A stretch of 64,000 nucleotides of DNA from Nevskia sp. (lineage in GTDB: Bacteria > Pseudomonadota > Gammaproteobacteria > Nevskiales > Nevskiaceae): positions 62,001-126,000 of the forward strand of contig JALNYU010000008.1 of NCBI GenBank assembly GCA_023229645.1, given 5' to 3'. Shown in pieces: positions 53,832 to 62,787 of the stretch (positions are counted from its first letter, which is position 1; each line of letters begins with the position of its first letter). A program made the translations under genes and the position numbers. The notes under the pieces were generated by a model. That model did no database searches and was not told the origin of the DNA. It worked only from the letters and a program-made list of their open reading frames with translations.

Positions 53832-54932
53832 CTACGCGGCTTTAAACAAGCCTTTCACCGCGTGCGGCTCGCAGCGCCAATACTGCGGTGGCGCTTTTAC
53901 TTTCGCGCCAAGCACGGCCGCGGCGTGCCAAGGCCAACGTGGGTTGTAGAGCATGCCGCGGGCGAGCGCGATGGCATCCGCCTGATCGTCGAGCAGCACG
54001 TGCTCGGCCTGCTGCGGCTCAGTGATCAAACCCACGGCGATCACCGGCATGCTGACTTCGCGCTTGATCGCTTCGGCAAACGGCAGCTGATAGCCGGGGC
54101 CGACTGGAATCTTCTGATGCTCGCTGCCGCCGCCACTGGAGACATGAATATAGGCCGCGCCGCGGCGCTCTAATTCCTTCGCAAGGACGATGCTTTGCGC
54201 GAGATCCCAACCGCCATCGACCCAATCCGTTGCCGAAATCCGCACGCCAACCGGCTTGCTCGCCGGCATGACCGCGCGTACCGCGTCGAAAACTTGCAGC
54301 AACAAGCGCATCCGATTTTCCAAGCTGCCGCCGTAGGCATCTTGCCGCTGGTTCGATAACGGCGATAGGAACTGATGCAGCAGATAGCCGTGCGCGCCGT
54401 GGACTTCGATTGCATCGACACCCAACCGATCCGCGCGCCGTGCAGCAGCCGCAAACGCCGCAATCACACCTTCGATGTCGCCTTCATCGGCCGCTTTCGG
54501 CGCCGGGTCACCGGCGTGGAATGCGATATTGGAAGCGCTCAGTGTCTGCCAGCCATTCTCGCCATCCGGTGCAATTGTGTGCCCGCCATCCCAGGGCCGC
54601 GCCGTCGAGGCTTTGCGGCCAGCGTGCGCCAGCTGAATTGCAATCGGCATGCTGGAATAACGGCGCACCGACTTAAACACCCGGGCTAGCGCCGCCTCGG
54701 TGGCGTCGTCCCACAAGCCGAGGTCAGCGTAGGTAATGCGGCCGCGCGGCTCGACCGCGGTGGCTTCGGTAATCAGCAAGCCAGCGCCAGAAAGCGCCAA
54801 ATTGCCGAGGTGTATCAAATGCCAGTCGGTCGCCTGCCCGTTCTCAGCCGAGTATTCGCACATCGGCGCGATGATGACCCGGTTATCCAATTGCAGCGGG
54901 CCTAAGTTCAACGGCGAAAAAAGTTTGCTCAT
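53832..54932 (-). CDS. NADH:flavin oxidoreductase, Old Yellow Enzyme family (YqjM-like)
   Basis: FMN-dependent ene-reductase of 366 aa. Marks: LFSPLNLGPLQLDNRVIIAPMCEYSA, the substrate-anion site HGAHGYLLHQFLSPLSNQR, and YIHVSSGGG and ARGMLYNPRWPWHAA at the end. The thermophilic-like/YqjM branch is suggested by the MCEYSA stretch. I chose the ATG at 54932; the open frame runs 64 codons further without homologous content. Confidence 0.93.
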   Translation of the reverse strand: MSKLFSPLNLGPLQLDNRVIIAPMCEYSAENGQATDWHLIHLGNLALSGAGLLITEATAVEPRGRITYADLGLWDDATEAALARVFKSVRRYSSMPIAIQLAHAGRKASTARPWDGGHTIAPDGENGWQTLSASNIAFHAGDPAPKAADEGDIEGVIAAFAAAARRADRLGVDAIEVHGAHGYLLHQFLSPLSNQRQDAYGGSLENRMRLLLQVFDAVRAVMPASKPVGVRISATDWVDGGWDLAQSIVLAKELERRGAAYIHVSSGGGSEHQKIPVGPGYQLPFAEAIKREVSMPVIAVGLITEPQQAEHVLLDDQADAIALARGMLYNPRWPWHAAAVLGAKVKAPPQYWRCEPHAVKGLFKAA

Positions 54933-55020
54933 ACCAATAACCTCAATGAAATGATGAACCGGGAACCATTCCCTGGTGCGACAACAGAACGGGAGATCGT
55001 CTCGACCGTATAGAATCCAA

Positions 55021-55743
55021 TTAAAACGCTGCCTTACCAATGGAGGCGCCACCATCGACGTACAAGGTCTGTCCAGTGATAAAACCCGCGTCTTCGGACA
55101 ATAGAAACGTAATCGCAGCCGCAATTTCCGCCGGTTGGCCGAAACGCGCCATCGGCACCGCCGCCAAATAGCCTTGCTCGCCAGGGCTGCCCGGCGGATT
55201 GTTGGCGCGGAACAACTCGGTTTCGGTTGGCCCTGGCGCCACCGCGTTCACGGTGATGCCGGTGCGTGCCAACTCCAAACCCCAAGAGCGCGAAAAGCTC
55301 ACCAGCGCAGCTTTCGCAGCGGCGTACGCGGTGCGCTGCGGCATGCCGAGTATCGTCAAACTAGAGATGTTGACGACGCGGCCCCAACCTTGCGCGCGCA
55401 TGTTCGGCAGCAGGGCTTGGGTGGTCTGCACTGCCGAATGGAGATTGACGGCGAAGACAGCGTCCAATGCGTCCAGCTCAATTTCGCCGAGTTTTTGCGG
55501 CCGTACTAAGCCAACGTTGTTGACCACGCCGTCAAACGCGTAGCGTTCGGTTAAGCGCTGTAGGGTTGCGGCAGTGGCGGCGCGATCAGCGAGATCAAGC
55601 GCCACCAACGTACCTGGGAAATCCGCGACATCGGCATTTCTGGCAATACCGACAACGTGATGACCCTCCGCCGCTAAACGCTGCGCGGCGGCTAAGCCGA
55701 TACCTTTACTGGCGCCGGTAATAAGAAAAGTGCGGCTGTTCAT
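55021..55743 (-). CDS. Short-chain dehydrogenase/reductase (FabG-like)
   Basis: A 240-aa SDR with TGASKGIGLAAA (about 8-19), NNVGLV, catalytic Ser in ISSLTI, YAAAKAAL (Tyr and Lys) and the C-terminal GQTLYVDGGASIG typical of FabG-like enzymes. Same strand as the ene-reductase gene, 88 bp before it; a joint role in carbonyl/ene reduction is plausible. Confidence 0.92.
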   Translation of the reverse strand: MNSRTFLITGASKGIGLAAAQRLAAEGHHVVGIARNADVADFPGTLVALDLADRAATAATLQRLTERYAFDGVVNNVGLVRPQKLGEIELDALDAVFAVNLHSAVQTTQALLPNMRAQGWGRVVNISSLTILGMPQRTAYAAAKAALVSFSRSWGLELARTGITVNAVAPGPTETELFRANNPPGSPGEQGYLAAVPMARFGQPAEIAAAITFLLSEDAGFITGQTLYVDGGASIGKAAF

Positions 55744-55877
55744 GGTAACTCCTTAACGTTGCGCCGAGGGGCGAAGCGCATGCCATCGCCCGCCATCGGC
55801 CCAACCGTGCAATTCGCGCGAAACGTTCGCTGGCTTCAAACCCGCAGAGACCCCAAACGAACGCGCTAACGCTGTTT

Positions 55878-56552
55878 TTAAGAGGCCTGCGCCAGCGGCC
55901 GACGCAGCACCGGTAACAACTCTTCCGGATCCGGCCGATGGGTGTAGTCCGGGTTTACTTCGGCGTAGAGAATCGTGCTGTCGCGGCCGATCACATACCG
56001 GGCTGGCATCGGCAGCGTCCAACTGTCATCGCCGTTGAAACCGGGTAGATCGTTCTTTAGCTGCTGATACAACTCGACCAGATACTCCGGCAGCGCAAAC
56101 CGCAGACCAAACGCAGCGGCTACATCGTTACGCGTGTCGCTCAGAATCGGGAAGTTCAACTGATTCGTGCGCACCGATTTGCGACTGTTGACGCCGTTCT
56201 GCGGCGAGATCGCAACCAAGCTCGCGCCCGCGGCATGGAATGCCGGCAGCACCGCTTCTAAAGCCTGCAATTCCATATTGCAGTACGGGCACCAAACGCC
56301 GCGATAAAAGCTGAGAACCAGCGGCCCTTGCTGCAGCAACGCGGCGGACGATACCGGCACGCCGTCTGGATCGTTCAACGTAAATGGCGGCGCTTTGTCG
56401 CCGGCTTTCAGCGCCCGCTCGGCAAGACCGGAGGCGATGAGTTCAGCCGTTGCCCGCTCCATAATTGGATGAATCCAAGCCGGTGCGTTGTACGGCGGCT
56501 TGCCGCCGCGGAAATCGGCTTTGAATGCGTCAAGTTTTTCTTGCAATGACAT
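55878..56552 (-). CDS. AhpC/TSA-type peroxiredoxin-like protein (CPYC)
   Basis: A 224-aa thioredoxin-fold protein. The redox site is FYRGVWCPYCNMEL (Cys88, Cys91). The first 50 residues (LQEKLDAFKADFRGG) form an extra N-terminal region typical of this subfamily. AGGAGAATAACG precedes the ATG. Its leader contains a nested inverted repeat at 56566-56658. It probably reduces peroxides or acts with the AhpD-like gene upstream. Confidence 0.9.
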   Translation of the reverse strand: MSLQEKLDAFKADFRGGKPPYNAPAWIHPIMERATAELIASGLAERALKAGDKAPPFTLNDPDGVPVSSAALLQQGPLVLSFYRGVWCPYCNMELQALEAVLPAFHAAGASLVAISPQNGVNSRKSVRTNQLNFPILSDTRNDVAAAFGLRFALPEYLVELYQQLKNDLPGFNGDDSWTLPMPARYVIGRDSTILYAEVNPDYTHRPDPEELLPVLRRPLAQAS

Positions 56553-56565
56553 CGTTATTCTCCTA

Positions 56566-56658
56566 ATTATTTATTCGGCCAGAAAATGGTTGGAGACGGT
56601 CGGCGCAACCATTTGAGGCCGAACTTTTCGGGATGCCGTGAGTGGCCGAATAAATAAT
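56566..56658. repeat. Nested inverted-repeat element upstream of the peroxiredoxin gene
   Basis: Outer arms ATTATTTATTCGGCCA (56566-56581) and TGGCCGAATAAATAAT (56643-56658) pair perfectly over 16 bp; inner arms AAATGGTTG (56584-56592) and CAACCATTT (56606-56614) pair over 9 bp. The left arm begins 14 bp upstream of the start codon, just beyond the ribosome site. Confidence 0.75.
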
Positions 56659-56807
56659 AAAATCAAATTTTTGTTGTTATTGATCCAACTATTACCAGCC
56701 TCCCGGAAGTACGCCACCGGTCTGCCAGCGCACTGTTATCCAAGGTCTAAATGGCAGGATCAATAAACGCCGCGCGGGCGCCTTTTACGGTGCCCGCGCG
56801 TGTCGAA

Positions 56808-57374
56808 TTACGCGGCTTTGGCAACCGGCTTGGTCCATTCGTTGCCCTTCATGAACGGATCGAGCTGGGTATGCGTCAAATGGTTCGTGTAGTTGCTCAT
56901 CACCTTCGTTGCAACGCCGAGCACCACTTCCAGCGCGTTGCGGCGCGTGTAACCCGCGGCCAGGAAAGCTTCGATATCGGCGTCGGAGGCAAAGCCGCGG
57001 TTGCGCACGATGATCGTCGCGTAGCGGTGCAGGGCTTCCAGCTTCGCGTCCGGCAGTGTCTCGCCGCTACGCAAAGCTGCGATCACGCCAGCGTCCACTT
57101 TCTGCATCTTCGCCAGCGTGGTGTGGCCGGCCATGCAGTAGTGGCAATCATTTTCGTAGTTCGCCGTCATATAAACCACCTGCTGCTCATGCACGGTCAG
57201 GCTGGTTTTCGAGAACAAGTCCCACAGCGCCGTATAACCCGCCAGCAGCTCCGGCGCTTCGGCCATATTGGCCTGCAAATTCGGCAAAAAGCCAAACGTA
57301 TTCTTGATCGCCTCAAGGGTCGGCTTGGCGGCTTCCGGGGCGGTTTCGGCGGTATAGGCGGTAAATTTGGTCAT
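56808..57374 (-). CDS. Carboxymuconolactone decarboxylase/AhpD-like protein
   Basis: A 188-aa all-helical protein with the AhpD redox signature: Glu74, Cys77, Cys80 and His84 in ENDCHYCMAGHT. AhpD-type proteins reduce peroxiredoxins. The ATG at 57374 has GGAGAA before it; the open frame runs 30 codons further. The neighbouring CPYC protein is the likely partner. Confidence 0.9.
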   Translation of the reverse strand: MTKFTAYTAETAPEAAKPTLEAIKNTFGFLPNLQANMAEAPELLAGYTALWDLFSKTSLTVHEQQVVYMTANYENDCHYCMAGHTTLAKMQKVDAGVIAALRSGETLPDAKLEALHRYATIIVRNRGFASDADIEAFLAAGYTRRNALEVVLGVATKVMSNYTNHLTHTQLDPFMKGNEWTKPVAKAA

Positions 57375-57594
57375 CGGGGTTCTCCGGGTTTGTGAATGCC
57401 GATCGGCATGTCGTGGGACGCATACTCGGCCAATCCCCCAGGACGAAGAAGGCTGCGCCGCCACATAGCGCTAATTCCCCAGCGGAATAAATGCCGCAGC
57501 TGCAAGCGCTTAGGGCGTGCCTGAGGCGTAACTTCGTCGACAAGCGTGCATCGGTGGTCGATGATCCAAGCCTCGACCCTGCTTCGGAGCTGCC

Positions 57595-57966
57595 ATGCCG
57601 CACCCCACCTCGCCCACCGCCATCGCCGCCGCGCTCACCGAGCTTTGGTCGCCACGGGTTATCGCCGAAGTCGATGACGCCTATATCAAAGTCGCAAAAG
57701 TTCAGGGCTCATTGGCGTGGCATCAGCACGACAACGAAGATGAGTTATTTCTGGTTCTGAAAGGGCACTTACGCATCGAAATGGAAGCCGGCGCTGTTGA
57801 ACTGAACGCTGGCGAGCTGTTCGTCGTCCCGAAAGGCGTGCGCCACAATCCGATTGCCGACGAGGAATGCCAGATCATGCTGATCGAACGAAAAACCACG
57901 CAGCACACCGGTGACGTCATCACCGAAAAAACTCGCACGCTGACCGAGCAGCTACGCCCGATCTAG
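57595..57966 (+). CDS. Cupin-domain protein
   Basis: A 123-aa single-domain cupin. The two motifs are visible: WHQHDNEDELFLVLKGHLRIEME (metal-binding His, His and Glu) and PKGVRHNPIADEEC (His). Function not predictable. The TAG stop is formed by the left end of the 57966 element. Confidence 0.88.
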   Translation: MPHPTSPTAIAAALTELWSPRVIAEVDDAYIKVAKVQGSLAWHQHDNEDELFLVLKGHLRIEMEAGAVELNAGELFVVPKGVRHNPIADEECQIMLIERKTTQHTGDVITEKTRTLTEQLRPI

Positions 57967-58184
57967 GGCCTGCTATTGAGTCGGCATCAAGGCATTGAAC
58001 CGTGGGCGCGCCATTGAAGCGTACTGCGTCCTTTCCGACGAGGCGGATGATGCCGACTCAATAACCAAAATACATTGATTGTGTTATTGGTCCGGCTGCC
58101 ACTACGCGCGCCTGACCCGATTCTCGCCGAAGTGATTGGGGCACCAGCCGATCAATGTCAAGCAGCCGGATCAATAACAGGCCC
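57966..58184. mobile_element. MITE-like element 2, GGGCCTG ends and TA flanks
   Basis: A 219-bp element starting GGGCCTGCTATTGA and ending TCAATAACAGGCCC, flanked by TA at 57964-57965 and 58185-58186. It contains two tandem hairpins: TATTGAGTCGGCATCA (57974-57989) with its complement at 58048-58063, and TTATTGGTCCGGCTGC (58084-58099) with 58162-58177 (one mismatch). The plan matches the element at 24298, with different internal sequence. Confidence 0.7.
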
Positions 58185-58277
58185 TAGGAACATTTCAGAG
58201 CACTGCGCGCGGCGCGCCGTAGAAGCGCAGAATAGCGATTGCGATTGATCGCTTACTGCTTACGAGAGAACACCGAA

Positions 58278-58499
58278 ATGAACTTGACCAAAGTCGTCGC
58301 ACTGGTGCTGATCGTCGGCGGCATCCTCGGACTCGCCTACGGCAGCTTTAGCTATACCAAAGAAACGCACGACGTAAAACTCGGGCCGCTGGAACTCACC
58401 GTCAAGGAAAAGCAGACTGTCAATGTTCCGGTCTGGGGTGGGCTCGGGGCTATCGCCATCGGCGGCGTGTTATTGCTCTTGGGTGGGCGGAAAAGCTGA
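58278..58499 (+). CDS. Small two-helix membrane protein
   Basis: A 73-aa protein: membrane helix (about 5-26, VVALVLIVGGILGLAYGSFSY), a polar loop (TKETHDVKLGPLELTVKEKQTV) and a second helix (about 51-69). I know similar uncharacterised proteins from many gammaproteobacteria. The ATG has AGAGAA upstream. Confidence 0.75.
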   Translation: MNLTKVVALVLIVGGILGLAYGSFSYTKETHDVKLGPLELTVKEKQTVNVPVWGGLGAIAIGGVLLLLGGRKS

Positions 58500-58623
58500 G
58501 CCTGGGCTGCGATTATTTTACATTTGCCGAGCCTTTGAACCCGGTGATTTCGGCAAACAAGGCAGCATGAGCTGCATTTTTCGAATTGGCCGGCTGTGGG
58601 CTGGATCATTCGCTCCAGCCTCA

Positions 58624-59118
58624 GCGCGTAGAAACCATTAACGTTTGAATCTGACCTTCGGTTCCGCGCTGCTGCGCGGGTCACTTTTCTTGGTGCGCAA
58701 GAAAAGTAACCAAAAGAAACGCACCCCCGACTTGCGCAGGGGGAATTAGAGTCAACGGCAACGGCACGGAGCCAAGCGTCCGCGATTTTGTTGTTGTGCT
58801 TTTGACCGTGCTTCCGGCCCCCTTTAGCAAGCCGAGCATCGCAGGGCCTGACGGATAGGCCCCGAGGGGGCGAGGCACGATGCCGAAGCCTTTCTGCCGC
58901 GCCAAGGATGGCGCGTCAGAAAGCCCGGCAGGACCGAGACGCGCAGGGCACCGGAAGACAGCTTTATCGTCTTCCGGCGTAGCGCCGGGGCCTGTTTTCT
59001 TTGATTACTTTCTTTTGCGCCAAAAGAAAGTGATTCGCCCAGCGGGGCGAAACATCGGCTCAGGCGTTACGCAATAATGGTTTCTACGCGCGGAAGGTGG
59101 ATTCCATTCTTGGTGGGA
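58624..59118. repeat. Long TIR repeat, copy A
   Basis: Bounded by GCGCGTAGAAACCATT (58624-58639) and its inverse AATGGTTTCTACGCGC (59076-59091). Inside: TTCTTGGTGCGCAAGAA hairpin near the left, a (CAACGG)n stretch, a conserved middle (GGATGGCGCGTCAGAAAGCC) and the TTTCTTTTGCGCCAAAAGAA hairpin near the right. About 27 bp beyond the right end are also shared. No convincing gene. Confidence 0.85.
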
Positions 59119-59168
59119 CGCGGGATCACCATTGCTCCGTCCACGCATTGCCATGCTATTGCGCTTCA

Positions 59169-59801
59169 GCGCGTGGAAACCATTAGCACTTGAATCTGAC
59201 CTTCGGTTCCGCGCTGCTGCGCGGGTCACTTTTCTTGGTGCGCAAGAAAAGTGACCAAAAGAAGCGCACCCCCGGCTCGCGCGCAGGGGGAATTGGAATC
59301 AAAAGCTAAAACAACGGCAACGGCAGAAGCGCTAACCATGGCCCGAGCTTTTGTTGTTGCCGTGTTTTTGCAGTGGCTTCTGCTTCCGGCCCCCTTTAGC
59401 AAGCCGAGCATCGCAGGGCCTGACGGATAGGCCCCGCAGGGGGCGAGGCACGATGCCGAAGCCTTTCTGTCGCGCCAAGGATGGCGCGTCAGAAAGCCCC
59501 GGCAGGACCGAGAAGCATAGGGTGAGCGTCCGCGCTTTGCGAGCATTGCTCGCTGCGGATGCGAACGCCCGGCCATGGATGGCCGGGCCGGGCTCAGCTC
59601 AATAGCGCGCAACCGCGCCAAGGATGGCCTGTTGATGGTGGCCAATAAGGACGAATCGGCGCAGCGCCTGGTCCTGTTTTCTTTGATTACTTTCTTTTGC
59701 GCCAAAAGAAAGTGATTCGCCCAGCGGGGCGAAACATCGGTTCAGGCGTTACGCGACAATGGTTACTACACACGTAAAGATGGATTTTATTTTCGGCCGG
59801 G
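59169..59801. repeat. Long TIR repeat, copy B
   Basis: Second copy, same order, with a longer variable segment after GGCAGGACCGAGAAGC and a slightly altered right end (AATGGTTACTACACACG). A 159-codon minus-strand frame inside ends LLVTFLAHQEK and is shared by copies, but is probably not a gene. Confidence 0.85.
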
Positions 59802-59845
59802 AGGCCGGATACGCGATAACGTGGCTATTCGCAGTACGAACTTCT

Positions 59846-60485
59846 GCGCGTAGAAACCATTAACGTTTGAATCTGACCTTCGGTTCCGCGCTGCTGCGCG
59901 GGTCACTTTTCTTGGTGCGCAAGAAAAGTAACCAAAAGAAGCGCACCCCCGGCTCACGTCGATTCACGATACAGCTGTAAATCGATGCCCTGCGCTTCTC
60001 GCGTTCTCCGGGGTACCGGCCTGACGGGCCATCCGTGGCCCGGCAGTCCTTGGCTGGCATCCCTGCCAGCCAACCCCTCTGCCCGCTGCGATGCTCGGCG
60101 CTGCGCAGGGGGAATTGGAGTCAACGGCAACGGCAACGGCAACGGCAGAAGCGCCGACCCAGCCAGCTTTTGACGTTGCTTCCGGCCCCCTTTAGCAAGC
60201 CGAGCATCGCAGGGCCTGACGGATAGGCCCCGCAGGGGGCGAGGCACGATGCCGAAGCCTTTCTGCCGCGCCAAGGATGGCGCGTCAGAAAGCCCCGGCA
60301 GGACCGAGACGCGCAGGGCACCGGAAGACAGTTTTATCGTCTTCCGGCGTAGCACCGGGGCCTGTTTTCTTTGATTACTTTCTTTTGCGCCAAAAGAAAG
60401 TGATTCGCCCAGCGGGGCGAAACATCGGCTCGGGCGTTACGCGACAATGGTTTCTACGCACGTAAAGATGGGTTCTATTTTCGGC
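59846..60485. repeat. Long TIR repeat, copy C
   Basis: Third copy. It has an extra 150-bp block after CGCACCCCCGGCTCAC (with inverted GGCCATCC/GGATGGC-like parts) and four units of CAACGG where copies A and B have two. Ends AATGGTTTCTACGCAC. The rest of 58500-60686 between copies shows nothing else. Confidence 0.85.
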
Positions 60486-60686
60486 GCGACATCCGATAAA
60501 ACTCTATCTCTCTATACGGTTTGCCCGCCGTATGCAGTACGCCACTCACGCGGCGCTTCGTAAGAGGTGACTTGACATCAGGCTTATTCGCATCTGCGCC
60601 ATCCAAATTATTTCGTGGCATACGTGAATTGGCACACCGTGCCCAGATTCATAAATGCGGAGATAAGCGTCGCTCTGCCAACATGA

Positions 60687-61097
60687 CTATGGCGCTGCAG
60701 AGTCAACGCGTTCACCAGTTACTTTATCGATGATCGCAAAGTCCCACCGCTTGGCTTCGAGGTCGCCTCGCGCTACAAATAGGTAGGATTTTCCGGCTTC
60801 AGCCGTGAAGTAGCGAACAATATTGTTGCCTCTAAAGTACGCCCTGTTGATCTCTCCGGTGATGGCTCGGCGCCCTGGGATAAGTTCAAATCGATCAACC
60901 CAACCAATACCTCGAACTCGGCCATCAATCTTGATTATGAAAAATTTTGAATTCAGGCTCTTGTCTTGATGCTCGAGCACTGCAATTTCAGACAGACCTC
61001 CGCCCGGCAAACCTGGCATTTTGTACGTTGATACGCAGCCAACGAGTAAGAATGCAGCAACCCCGACTACAAGTCTCAGACTATTTCTATTGGCCAT
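60687..61097 (-). CDS. Uncharacterised lipoprotein
   Basis: A 136-aa lipoprotein: leader LVVGVAAFLLVGCVSTYK with lipobox LVGC. The mature part (IAVLEHQDKSLNSKFFIIKI, ELIPGRRAITGEI, FTAEAGKSYLFVARGD) resembles small periplasmic beta proteins that sense or bind peptidoglycan, but I cannot name a family. A GTTAGGGGTTAAGC stretch about 35 bp upstream of the start recalls an attC 3' core; no full attC was seen. Confidence 0.75.
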   Translation of the reverse strand: MANRNSLRLVVGVAAFLLVGCVSTYKMPGLPGGGLSEIAVLEHQDKSLNSKFFIIKIDGRVRGIGWVDRFELIPGRRAITGEINRAYFRGNNIVRYFTAEAGKSYLFVARGDLEAKRWDFAIIDKVTGERVDSAAP

Positions 61098-61193
61098 ATC
61101 GAGCTAGCGAGCGAGCTATTGATTCCGTGCTTAACCCCTAACTTTAAACTAGCGCCCTCGGCGCAGTCATCCTTATAAAATTACCATTGAACG

Positions 61194-62588
61194 CTACTCA
61201 ATCGGCCGAACCCGAAAGTTCTTGCCCTTGATCTTGCCTTCACGGAGGCGCTTCAACGCTGTTGCTGCCATTTTCTTATCGATTGCAAAATAAGTGCGGG
61301 TATCGAACGTGCTGATTTTGCCGACCGCTTCTTTGGCCAGCCCAGCATCACCGGTTAGAGCGCCGAGTAAATCGCCGGGGCGGAGTTTATCGCGGCGTCC
61401 GGCGTCGACGCAGAGCGTGACGAACGTCGCTGGCACCGGGCGATCTGCGGCCAGCGCCGACATCGGCAGTTTGCCGATGGTCAGCTTCGTACCCAAGCGG
61501 GCTTCGACGGCGCTAAGCCGGCTGCGCTCGCGCGACGAAAATAGATGCAGCGCCAAGCCGCTGCGCCCGGCGCGGCCGGTGCGGCCGACGCGGTGCACGT
61601 GCACGTCTGGATCTAGCGGCAGTTCGTAACTGATCACCGCGGCGAGGTCTTTGATGTCGAGGCCGCGGGCGGCGACGTCGGTGGCCACCAGCACGCGGCT
61701 GCTGCCGTTGGCGAAGCGCACTAGCACTTCATCGCGCTCGCGTTGCTCGATATCGCCGTGCAACGCCAGCACCGAGTAGCCGCGCCGCGCGAGTTGTGTC
61801 TCCACTTCTTGCGCATCTTTCTTGGTGTGGCAAAACACCAGCGCCGATTCCGGCTGATGCACGCTCAACAAATGCGCGAGTGCGTCCAGCCGCCGTAGCG
61901 GATCGACTTCAAAAAAGATCTGCTCGATCTGCGGCGCATCGGCGGCCGAATCCACCGTGATTTCCAGCGGCTGCTTTTGCAAGCGCCGGCTCAAGCCGCG
62001 CACGGCGTCCGGGAACGTCGCGGAGAAGAATAGCGTCTGCCGACTGGCTGGCGCCTGATCGACAATCGCGCGGCTGGCTTCTTCGAAGTCGGCGTCGAGC
62101 ATGCGGTCGGCTTCGTCGAGCACCAGCACTTTGAGATCATCGAGCTTCAGCGTGCCCTGCGCCAGATGTTCCAACACCCGCCCGGCCATGCCGACGACGA
62201 TGTGCGGGTCGTGCTCCAGCGAAGCCAGCTGCGGCCGCTGCGAAATGCCGCCGCTGAGTACGGTCAGCTTCACGTTCGGCAGGCAGCGCGCCAAGCGGCG
62301 AATTTCTTTGGCGATTTGATCCGCCAGCTCGCGCGTCGGACATAGCACCAGCGCCTGCGTTTTGGTCAGCGTCGGGTCGATGCGCGACAGCAAACCGAGC
62401 CCGTAAGCCGCAGTTTTACCGCTGCCGGTGCGGGCCTGGCCGATCACATCCCGGCCTTCCAGCATCGGCGGCAAGCTCTGCGCTTGGATCGGCGTCATCT
62501 GCTGGTAGTCCAGCGAAGCGAGCGCCTGCAGCAACGCCGGATGCAACGGCAGACTCGTAAACGGCTTGGTTTCCACGCACTCACCCAA
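61194..62588 (-). CDS. dbpA: ATP-dependent RNA helicase DbpA
   Basis: DEAD-box helicase of 464 aa that acts on 23S rRNA helix 92 during large-subunit assembly. Motifs: Q motif (QQMTPIQAQ), ARTGSGKT, PTRELADQ, VLDEADRML, FFSATFP, DVAARGLDIKDL and HRVGRTGRAG. The C-terminal 75 residues (VTLCVDAGRRDKLRPGDLLG, GKISTFDTRTYFAI) are the DbpA RNA-binding domain, which separates it from RhlE or SrmB. Confidence 0.96.
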   Translation of the reverse strand: MGECVETKPFTSLPLHPALLQALASLDYQQMTPIQAQSLPPMLEGRDVIGQARTGSGKTAAYGLGLLSRIDPTLTKTQALVLCPTRELADQIAKEIRRLARCLPNVKLTVLSGGISQRPQLASLEHDPHIVVGMAGRVLEHLAQGTLKLDDLKVLVLDEADRMLDADFEEASRAIVDQAPASRQTLFFSATFPDAVRGLSRRLQKQPLEITVDSAADAPQIEQIFFEVDPLRRLDALAHLLSVHQPESALVFCHTKKDAQEVETQLARRGYSVLALHGDIEQRERDEVLVRFANGSSRVLVATDVAARGLDIKDLAAVISYELPLDPDVHVHRVGRTGRAGRSGLALHLFSSRERSRLSAVEARLGTKLTIGKLPMSALAADRPVPATFVTLCVDAGRRDKLRPGDLLGALTGDAGLAKEAVGKISTFDTRTYFAIDKKMAATALKRLREGKIKGKNFRVRPIE

Positions 62589-62787
62589 TCAGTAAACCAC
62601 GCCGAAAATGGCGCGGGCTGCGAATTGTGAGGCCATGCGCCGCTCAATGCGCGCGCGCCCGACAAATTTCCGCATTGCAACAGTCGGCGGCACAGTGCTT
62701 GCTGTAGTTTTACTACCGCCGCGGGCAGTACCTGCCGCGTTCGTAACCGGAACGATAGACGGCGATTGGTTGCTAGGGCGGTGCAGA

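Noticed and set aside
60120..60146. CAACGG units as a CRISPR-like array
   Set aside because: Only two to four short direct units without spacers; a simple microsatellite.
58681..60321. Minus-strand frames in the long repeats (ending LLVTFLAHQEK)
   Set aside because: They sit inside hairpin-rich repeats, vary in length between copies and have no ribosome site.
61100..61140. GTTAGGGGTTAAGC upstream of the 136-aa lipoprotein as an attC
   Set aside because: Only a 3'-core-like match; no paired arms and no attC after the gene.
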